Shown here: in pieces, positions 17,901 through 22,649 of the stretch | Layout: every line of letters begins with the position of its first letter | Position numbering within the stretch: position 1 is the stretch's first letter | From: a virus | Length of the DNA: 28,231 nucleotides | Virus record (IMG/VR): IMGVR_UViG_3300043803_001157 | Coordinates: 1 to 28,231 of that record | Direction: 5' to 3' (one strand) | Position numbers and translations under genes: made by a program | Notes under the pieces: generated by a model | Told to the model about the DNA's origin: nothing | The model's input: only the letters and a program-made list of their open reading frames with translations | Database searches by the model: none

Positions 17901-18838
17901 ATCCACTTGTGGTTCTGATCCGAGCACACTTCCTCCATCGACTGACCGAGGTTCACGCGCTCAGACTGGCTGAACTTACCGAAGCCAGCGGGAGCAATCA
18001 GGTATCCCTGAGGAAGACGGGGATCTTCGAATGCGGTGCGAACGCACTGGATCCAGTCGTAAACGGTCTCGTCGGATTCGGAGATGTTCTCGATCGAATA
18101 ACCGGCAGCAGCCAGAATGAACTGAGCGCCAGTGACTTCGTTGGAGTTGACAACTTCCACAGGGGCATTGAATACGCGACCTGTCAGGTACAGGAATGCA
18201 CAGTCACTGCAGCCGGAGGTGCCTTCACCCTCATAGCGCACGTAAACGCTAGCGGAAATGTCGCTGTTAGCCTCGATGGCGTCGCGCACAGCGTCGCGAA
18301 TAGCGCCAGAGATCTCGAGATTGTTAGTGGTGTTGCCGGATACGTAGTCAACAGGGATGATGACGGGCACACCAAGCCATGCACCAGCGCTGTTCTTAAC
18401 ACCAAGCTGGATGCCATTGATGACGAGCTTGATGTAGACTTGATCGCCTTTGCTCAGTTGGCTAGGAGCAGCCACGCCATTGTCCTTATTGGCGCTCGGA
18501 TCGAAAGCGACCTGGACAATATTGGAAGGAGTGCCAACGCGAACAACACGAAGGTCGCCGACAGTGCACTGCTGGAAGAAAGCCTTAACGCCAAAATATG
18601 AATCAAGCTCAGCACCACCAGCAGGAATGGTACCGATTAGGTTCACGTAGTCGTTGAGACTGCCCACGAAGATGGGGCGGTTATATGGGAAACGGGCAAC
18701 AGATGTCTCTTGAGGTGCCTCAACAACCATGTAGATCGTGTTGAAGCTGGCGACAGACGCGCGAGACGCGATCGCTGACTCATAGATAAATGTTCCCGGC
18801 GCGCCGCCGCGGGCGCCTCCAAGGGAAATAGTAGCCAT
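14933..18838 (-). CDS. Giant contractile tail sheath protein (1301 aa)
   Basis: The N-terminus (LGGARGGAPGTFIYE, then NRPIFVGSLNDYVNLIG) and C-terminal ~210 residues (RRYRDEAGGFKLPPAG, GVNALRQLPG-like and RVNRGNSEQALYQFVNTR, YVPGALFGSTPAEAFEVVVD, LERIEVDLIRVG) are typical tail sheath domains. The C-terminal segment carries the handshake beta-strand that links subunits in the contracting sheath. The protein is roughly double usual length (about 400-700 aa). The excess lies between residues ~400 and ~950 and contains at least three related ~65-residue repeats with H-G-(Y/V)-x-T-(G/A)-D and YYVI...NT-(I/L)-QLA. These are probably surface domains on the tail. Start ATG has AAGGAG 11 nt upstream, the same spacing as the capsid gene. 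Confidence 0.93.
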   Translation of the reverse strand: MATISLGGARGGAPGTFIYESAIASRASVASFNTIYMVVEAPQETSVARFPYNRPIFVGSLNDYVNLIGTIPAGGAELDSYFGVKAFFQQCTVGDLRVVRVGTPSNIVQVAFDPSANKDNGVAAPSQLSKGDQVYIKLVINGIQLGVKNSAGAWLGVPVIIPVDYVSGNTTNNLEISGAIRDAVRDAIEANSDISASVYVRYEGEGTSGCSDCAFLYLTGRVFNAPVEVVNSNEVTGAQFILAAAGYSIENISESDETVYDWIQCVRTAFEDPRLPQGYLIAPAGFGKFSQSERVNLGQSMEEVCSDQNHKWMALVDCGPFDVTDITTYSQFTPANPSNGFSEGGLYLVDNVIYEWTDNNPLSFTSANYDAASALNSVNASLADGSRRALKDDQLVSCNSGVNTGTDVVTLASDWPVSALPSGTLVSVELFQNTPLPTAPLYTDVATGVTNEPLIGSFYVIASDIDGTLAANQIRLATSSTRAAINQAVNFTTAGTPQGGGLLVLSYADPAWEFEVEIKGKISSLIEANGGVNAVSFNTLHLPGTLQSPTTQHDFKGLVRQLTDPSQSIVKGGLTLQYFNAADVNTGTNAITVIGHGYNTGDAINYYLLPSDGAAAPGTLASGTQYFVIKVDDNTIQLASSLANANAGTELTIGTAGTDSSTVKNPQGGAAQSVLTTGGDCLVFSSAHGVATADKIYFDGSIVTASSTVFSGTSATATSAFYAQQVDLNFFRLARSSSDLASNAFVDFPSSAITTSTARRFYKKYSVAVDGGQYSDSGLIRYIRGRKYQLDVTLANAAVKDEAGVSIASGSNDPYGVAYTDDISSDLRLSYSAAPVGVPVWQVASGDITALSDEIAISSHGYLTGDEVVINTATGAVLAPGLSDNTVYYVIALTANTLQLAETAADAVAANPVDITGTGTNNGAGVEFTLTSTSSPYTWQYTEDADAYPLNPAQDFSGENNFYCVPLSAGAQANNARGAYAHPVLQVGQAYTTLYAGFTEIEYIEPSGDTPTTLWNFDAITSGDLVSEALRGVNNAGIPQMVAIEKGIDSHARLFAESQFYSTTQGFLAYYAPYIRNDAGVFTQPTPYVAGLAIRRYRDEAGGFKLPPAGAKYSLAGARGCEIAITSAQQEVSTPQGLNALRQLPGYSSTDPDTGETYGPVFVWGSRTRVNRGNSEQALYQFVNTRVILNVIFGTLRSAFDGQIFDVIDGRAVTFNQIRAIAYNTLYESFYVPGALFGSTPAEAFEVVVDERNNPPGALENGFINVKVFVVPVPTLERIEVDLIRVGIGGIQDALQASGIF

Positions 18839-18917
18839 TTAGAGTTTAACTCCTTCTTTAGATGTTGAGAGAGCTGAGGGCTTCGGACTGTCCCACCGTG
18901 GTCTCCGTGGAGGTCTC
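18839..18917 (-). promoter_or_regulatory. Structured leader of the tail sheath gene
   Basis: The gap holds an 8-bp inverted repeat (TTGAGAGA 18865-18872, TCTCTCAA 18914-18921), whose outer arm reaches the end of the preceding gene, an inner CCACCGTGG/CCACGG repeat and the Shine-Dalgarno AAGGAG (18850-18855). There is no U-tract. A hairpin presenting or protecting the translation start of a high-copy protein is a reasonable guess. Confidence 0.45.
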
Positions 18918-19352
18918 TCAACCACGCTGAGTATCGGCTTTCGCTTGTGGCGAGTCTAAGCCGTACCCGTTCATTCTGTCCTTCTCGAGGATCGCATAAG
19001 CCGTGTATTCTGAGAGTCTCTCAGCGTACTCGGGCAAACTTGTCCATGGGAAGATAGCGGTCGCAATGTCCTGTTGTTCGGGATTTGGGTTGGATCCACC
19101 TGAAAGATTCAGAGCAGTGCTCAGTTGATTGAGAGTTCCCGGGGATCCCGCTGCGTCGCTCGAGCCGGTTTTACCCAGGATCCCGTCAGGCCCTGTGATA
19201 AACACTGGAACCGTGGAAGCCGGATTCGTTCGAATATCAAACCCGGGATTCAGGTCGATGAGGCGCCGAAACTCTCGCGAATCGCCGTAATATGCGTAAG
19301 CGAGCTTATTCCAACTGTCGCCTGTTTGCCAGACGCGTACTTTTCCTGCCAT
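18918..19352 (-). CDS. LysM-like tail protein (gpX/gp53-type baseplate hub)
   Basis: A 144-residue protein whose first ~50 residues form a LysM-like unit: VRVWQTGDSWNKLAYAYYGDSREFRRLIDLNPGFD, with the G-D-(S/T)-x3-(L/I)-A...YG...(L/I)-x3-NP core seen in phage tail X proteins and baseplate LysM proteins. A Ser/Gly/Asn-rich linker (residues ~75-90) and a helical tail follow. In tails, LysM domains join baseplate or terminator rings to the sheath, which fits its place directly before the sheath. Its ATG overlaps the previous stop (TAATG). Confidence 0.78.
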   Translation of the reverse strand: MAGKVRVWQTGDSWNKLAYAYYGDSREFRRLIDLNPGFDIRTNPASTVPVFITGPDGILGKTGSSDAAGSPGTLNQLSTALNLSGGSNPNPEQQDIATAIFPWTSLPEYAERLSEYTAYAILEKDRMNGYGLDSPQAKADTQRG

Positions 19353-19747
19353 TAAAAGCGAAGGGTCTTGCCCTTGAGAATTGCCTTTTTAGCGACCATC
19401 GTCATCTTCGGCATCGATGATTGCGGAACACCAAGCCAAGGGCGAGCCGCCATTCGACTTGTTCCGGTCATATGGAACGGACCATACGACGTCGTTTTAG
19501 TGGAGAAGACTCCCGCGCCAACGGCACGGATCTTCACCATATCCTGCATCTTACCGCTCTTCCTGAGGATGGGCCACCCACCGGTGGGTTGCTTCCGAGG
19601 TTTCCAGCCCTGACCCGTCTGCGGATCTCTTTCTCTCGACCAGGCTTCCTCATTATCCTGCTGAAGGACATCAGCGATAGGGCTCTTTGAAGATGCCCAC
19701 CAGTTCTCGTTAAAAAGTTGGACGGAACCTTTGAACTTAAAGGTCAC
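19352..19747 (-). CDS. Mu gpG-like virion morphogenesis / tail completion protein
   Basis: A 131-residue protein with the Mu G family pattern: W near residue 36 followed by RDPQTGQGWKP (residues ~40-50), a LRKSGKMQDMVKIRAV segment, then SYGPFHMTG and a C-terminal ARPWLGVP motif (family: YAP-x-H-x-FG...R-x-FLG). Such proteins complete the head-tail joint or tail end. Start is GTG at 19747, overlapping the upstream stop in GTGA, so it is coupled to the frameshifted chaperone gene. Confidence 0.8.
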   Translation of the reverse strand: MTFKFKGSVQLFNENWWASSKSPIADVLQQDNEEAWSRERDPQTGQGWKPRKQPTGGWPILRKSGKMQDMVKIRAVGAGVFSTKTTSYGPFHMTGTSRMAARPWLGVPQSSMPKMTMVAKKAILKGKTLRF

Positions 19748-20552
19748 TTTTTCCTCCGTGCTGCTCGTTTCGTCTCCTCTTTTTGTTTCTCGACAAAGTC
19801 GGAGAGAATCCTTGCCATGAGAAGTATTTTAGAGACCGGTTGTTGTTCCAACCAATCGATGGATGCATCCCACCTTTGCTTACAAAAGTGAAATGCCATC
19901 TCGAGCCATTGCTCCACTTTCATCACCTTCTCTTCGAGAACGTTCTTCGCCATCCACTGTCCGAGCGGGGCTACATATCTCGAAGGGATCGTTTCTAGAT
20001 CCTGCTCGGTCATGCCGCTCAATCGCATGATCACAAGCAACACAAGGTGGTTTGTGGTGATGTCGGGGAAATCGTTTTCGATCAGGTTGAAGAAATAGAA
20101 ATCCTTCGGGATGATCTCACGAATTATAAGAGTCGTTCCATTCGCGAGAGTGACCTCATAGGAGAAGTCCTCTCGCGGGACGACTATCAGTCGTTTGGGT
20201 CCTCGTCCTCGTCAGTGCCGCCGGCTTTACCGAGCAATTCAGTCACCTTGCGAAGATCCTTCATCTTGAGTTTTTGCAACTCATCGTAGGTGATCTTGCC
20301 TGACCCTGTGGAGAGCCGAGCGACGAGTTTTAGCGAACGCTCCATATCTCCGGCGGTGTTTAGCTTCTCGATGAAAAGCAGATCGCTCGCTGTCATCTCT
20401 CGGAGAATGACATCGCGGCCATTCGAGAGAGTCGTGAAGAATGTGGAGTCAGCGTCTTCGAAAGAGTTTTGCGTTTGAATTGCAGCACCCTGAGCCATTT
20501 CCTCAGGAGACTTTCGCATGACACGAACGCCGGGTTTAGGTGTTTCTTCCAT
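19744..20552 (-). CDS. Tail assembly chaperone GT fusion via -1 frameshift (269 aa)
   Basis: Ribosomes slipping -1 at CCCAAAC would read 120 residues of the G-type chaperone and then 149 more in the -1 frame (20193-19744). That frame is fully open across the gap between the chaperone stop and the downstream GTG at 20043, which otherwise looks like a separate 99-aa gene. The added part starts VTLANGTTLIIREIIPKDFYF and so resembles residues ~42-60 of the first part (TLSNGRDVILREMTASDLLF): the fusion seems to join two related chaperone domains. It ends in a basic helix (ETKRAARRKK). In lambda, G and GT bind and fold the tape measure protein. The frameshift is inferred from sequence, not shown. 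Confidence 0.8.
20187..20552 (-). CDS. Tail assembly chaperone G (unshifted product, 121 aa)
   Basis: The zero-frame product begins at ATG 20552 and ends at TGA 20187-20189. Its core (VILREMTASDLLFIEKL ... LKLVARLSTG ... ITYDELQKLKMKDL) fits the tail assembly chaperone pattern seen in Mu gp41, P2 E and related small helical proteins: LREMT-x2-D, then LAR-like, then EL-x-L-x3-D. It acts in the cytoplasm on the tape measure protein and is not in the virion. The Asp/Glu-rich end (TDEDEDPND) directly precedes the stop and encodes the slippery site. First gene of the late block, 43 nt after the synthase-like gene. Confidence 0.85.
   Translation of the reverse strand: MEETPKPGVRVMRKSPEEMAQGAAIQTQNSFEDADSTFFTTLSNGRDVILREMTASDLLFIEKLNTAGDMERSLKLVARLSTGSGKITYDELQKLKMKDLRKVTELLGKAGGTDEDEDPND
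20193..20199 (-). promoter_or_regulatory. Slippery heptamer C_CCA_AAC for -1 frameshift
   Basis: CCCAAAC is in the X_XXY_YYZ register of the chaperone frame, one codon before its stop. Both tRNAs can re-pair after slipping (CCA to CCC, AAC to AAA). A GAGGACGAGG purine run upstream could act as an internal Shine-Dalgarno. Only short downstream stems are visible, such as GACT/AGTC or GTCC/GGAC. Confidence 0.78.
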
Positions 20553-20595
20553 GAAAGTGTGTTTCGAGTTACCTCTATCGTAATTTTTTACCCCG

Positions 20596-21504
20596 TTAGT
20601 TAACTGCGATCTTAATCGCGGGATGCGGGTCGTAATCAGTTAGCTCAAAGTCCTCAAGATTTACATCTGAGAGGCTTCCAGGGCAACGGGTGAGGCGAAC
20701 TTGACACTCAGGCTTAGGCTCTCGGTCAAGCATCTCATCGACAATATCATAGCAATTTTGGTAGATATGCGAGTTAGCGCTTGGCATGTACACGAAACGA
20801 GCAGCCTTACCGCTTCTCATCGCTACAATCTTGAGAATCAAGGCGTAGCGGGCAATATCCAGCGGGAACCCGACAACCATATCGTTAGACCGGGCGGGCA
20901 CCATCAGATCCAACCAGCCATCCACCGATGGGGCAAACTGCATCGCAATGTGACAGGGTGGGCACGCTGGATCGATCGCAGTCGGATTGTGAGTGATGAC
21001 AGTGCCTTGACGGGTGTTAGGTTGCTCAATGAGTTTGACGATCACATCTTTGAGCTGATCGATAGACCTGTCAGTAACGAGTCGCTCGTTAGGCATCTCG
21101 TATCCCGGTGATGATGGTGGCCACTGGCGCCACTGCCGACAGTAAGCGGAGGCACCCAGCTCACCGTTCTCATCGGCGAGAAAATCCCAGAAGTGCTTAG
21201 CGGGACCAAGAGCTTCGACGTTGGTGTTGAACCCGATGTCAAACTTTAGTTCCCGAAGGATATTCATCCATGGCATCTTCCGAAGGCGGGTGAGCGGGAA
21301 TCCAACACGAAGATCAACCTTCGCTGAACAACCGAAGAGCGCGCGAGTCTCGCCATTCCTACCGACGAACTTCTCGCCGTTAGTCATGATTTCATAGAGA
21401 TACTCGCTGTAGATATAGTCCCAATTATCATGCTTAATCGCGTAATCACCGGCATGAAGAACGTGACCAAGCTGTGTTTTTGCTTCCAAACTTTGTAGTC
21501 TCAT
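20596..21504 (-). CDS. Thymidylate-synthase-fold enzyme with dCMP-type active site (putative dCMP methylase/hydroxymethylase)
   Basis: The 302-residue protein aligns along the ThyA fold: VGFPL near 67, catalytic-pocket Glu85, ADENGELG 110-117, YCRQWRQW 121-128, nucleophile Cys184 in CPPCH, RSND 205-208, SHIY 245-248 and the terminal YDPHPAIK. One key residue differs: where ThyA has the invariant Asn of LPFNIA, which recognises uracil, this has Asp216 (GFPLDIA). T4 dCMP hydroxymethylase has Asp there, with RSND as here, and the L. casei TS Asn229Asp mutant is known to prefer dCMP. So the product is probably 5-methyl- or 5-hydroxymethyl-dCMP from dCMP and methylenetetrahydrofolate, not dTMP. 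The adjacent dNMP kinase fits. Plain thymidylate synthase remains possible. Starts in an ATGA overlap with the 71-aa gene. Confidence 0.85.
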   Translation of the reverse strand: MRLQSLEAKTQLGHVLHAGDYAIKHDNWDYIYSEYLYEIMTNGEKFVGRNGETRALFGCSAKVDLRVGFPLTRLRKMPWMNILRELKFDIGFNTNVEALGPAKHFWDFLADENGELGASAYCRQWRQWPPSSPGYEMPNERLVTDRSIDQLKDVIVKLIEQPNTRQGTVITHNPTAIDPACPPCHIAMQFAPSVDGWLDLMVPARSNDMVVGFPLDIARYALILKIVAMRSGKAARFVYMPSANSHIYQNCYDIVDEMLDREPKPECQVRLTRCPGSLSDVNLEDFELTDYDPHPAIKIAVN

Positions 21505-21716
21505 CCGTAAACCTTCTTGAGTGTTTCCTCGTAATACTTTTCAAACTCTAAATCAGAAAATCCCGGCGGCAACTGAACATATAGTTGTGCCGCCGTTCGT
21601 ATACTTTCCTGTGCCATCGATCGCATTCCGTGATCATATCGATAGTTGGCGTCATCCACCCACTCTCGACAGTATTCAAGCATGAAGTTAGGATCGCGTG
21701 GCATAGGAAATGGCAT
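21501..21716 (-). CDS. Unknown 71-aa protein between kinase and synthase-like gene
   Basis: A short acidic protein (FMLEYCREWVDDANYRYDHG, helical C-terminal half ending in YYEETLKKVYG) with no recognised family. It overlaps the kinase stop by one base (TGATG) and the next start by four (ATGA), so it is translated with the nucleotide-modifying genes and may belong to the same pathway. Confidence 0.75.
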   Translation of the reverse strand: MPFPMPRDPNFMLEYCREWVDDANYRYDHGMRSMAQESIRTAAQLYVQLPPGFSDLEFEKYYEETLKKVYG

Positions 21717-22291
21717 CAGGATTTACGTAGAGCTTCGCGACAGTTGGCAAGTGCCGCCCGTCCATTGGTATCTTGATTGTGGATCTGATAGTTCGGGAAC
21801 ATCGTAATGTTCTCGTAGAAGTTAAGGAGCTGCTGAGTATAGATCTCGTGCTCCTGCATGCGTGCGATGTACTGGTCGCGGATGTACCATAGAGCGGCGC
21901 CAGGCTCCTCCTCTCGGATCTCCTCAAGGTGCAGGGGAGCTGACCAATACCATGGGCGAAAGACGCCAAGGTGAACCACAGAGTCCACAGCCTCGGATGT
22001 CTCGATCTCCAGGTCAATGATGTCCTCGAAATGTCCGGCATTGTGGCGGCGGTGCTGCTCAAGAATATAGCTGCATGGGTATGCCCTATCGAAGATCGCA
22101 TAAGGTTTCTTAGACCACCTCCAGTCCTGAAGAGTGTCCCGGTACATGTCAAAGATATTGTCGTTATGCTTTGGCGGAGGACCGTGGTGAGCTACGAACG
22201 TATTGTCCACTCCTAGCTCCTGAGCCATGGAATCAATGAGAGTTGACTTACCAACTCGGTCTGGACCAGAAACGATGATTAGCATTGACAT
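21716..22291 (-). CDS. Deoxynucleoside monophosphate kinase (thymidylate-kinase-like)
   Basis: A 191-residue P-loop kinase. Walker A is GPDRVGKST at residues ~8-16; the substrate-site DR motif is FDRAYPCSYILEQ near residue 67, like the DR-(Y/W)...S segment of thymidylate kinases; a helical lid and C-terminal part follow. It would phosphorylate a dNMP to dNDP with ATP. Two genes downstream lies the ThyA-fold enzyme with Asp in the base-recognition position, so its substrate may be a 5-modified dCMP, as with T4 gp1, rather than or besides dTMP. A second Met at codon 3 is an alternative start; no strong Shine-Dalgarno precedes either. Confidence 0.83.
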   Translation of the reverse strand: MSMLIIVSGPDRVGKSTLIDSMAQELGVDNTFVAHHGPPPKHNDNIFDMYRDTLQDWRWSKKPYAIFDRAYPCSYILEQHRRHNAGHFEDIIDLEIETSEAVDSVVHLGVFRPWYWSAPLHLEEIREEEPGAALWYIRDQYIARMQEHEIYTQQLLNFYENITMFPNYQIHNQDTNGRAALANCREALRKS

Positions 22292-22296
22292 GTTGA

Positions 22297-22473
22297 TTAA
22301 CGAGAGGTGACAAAGGATCCGATGGTTGCGTCGTCATGGTAGTCGAGGTTGAGAACAACATCAACAGAGCTTAGCATTCGGCGCTCCTTGTGATCGAAGA
22401 AAGTGATCGAGACGTACGGTCTATTATTAGCCAGAAGCGTTAGATTGTAAAATTGTGCCTTTTTCTTGCTCAT
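22297..22473 (-). CDS. Small unknown protein (58 aa)
   Basis: An open frame from ATG at 22473 to TAA at 22297, encoding a basic-start beta-rich protein (MSKKKAQFYNLTLLANNRPY, then VSITFFDHKERRML). AAGGA lies at normal distance upstream and the start overlaps the previous stop in ATGA; it ends 5 nt before the kinase start. These signals make it a real gene. It may be a small nucleic-acid-associated protein, but no family is recognised. Confidence 0.7.
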   Translation of the reverse strand: MSKKKAQFYNLTLLANNRPYVSITFFDHKERRMLSSVDVVLNLDYHDDATIGSFVTSR

Positions 22474-22649
22474 TGGTCAGAGTTCCTTAGGTCGAGAGAG
22501 AGTTGGAGCGGGTGTGACGGCGTGCACTGAACTTTGTCAAGCAAGAACTTTTTCATCGTTTCCTGATCGACTTCGGCTAACGAGCATGCTTGAATAAGGT
22601 TGCATCTTCCACGATATAGGGCGTCGATGGCACGTTCGAGTTTAGTCAA
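22470..22649 (-). CDS. Small unknown protein with TTG start (59 aa)
   Basis: The open frame begins at TTG 22649, overlapping the polymerase stop in TTGA, with AAGGGG 5 nt upstream. It encodes a helical protein (LTKLERAIDALYRGRCNLIQ, then EVDQETMKKFLLDKV). It ends in an ATGA overlap with the 58-aa gene. Coupling on both sides supports it. Function unknown. Confidence 0.65.
   Translation of the reverse strand: MTKLERAIDALYRGRCNLIQACSLAEVDQETMKKFLLDKVQCTPSHPLQLSLDLRNSDQ

Noticed and set aside
17909-18601. 230-codon plus-strand open frame opposite the sheath N-terminus
   Set aside because: Antisense shadow of the sheath gene, with no plausible protein features and no plus-strand operon nearby.
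19744-20043. Separate 99-aa gene starting at GTG 20043
   Set aside because: The frame is open well upstream of this GTG and connects to the chaperone through a correctly phased slippery heptamer, so it is better read as the end of a frameshifted fusion.
20596-21504. Plain thymidylate synthase annotation
   Set aside because: The fold and catalytic Cys agree, but the base-recognition Asn is Asp, so calling it ThyA without qualification would probably give the wrong substrate.
21688-22152. 154-codon minus-strand frame within the kinase gene
   Set aside because: Overlaps the Walker-A kinase frame out of phase; Ser/Thr/Arg-rich with no domain pattern.
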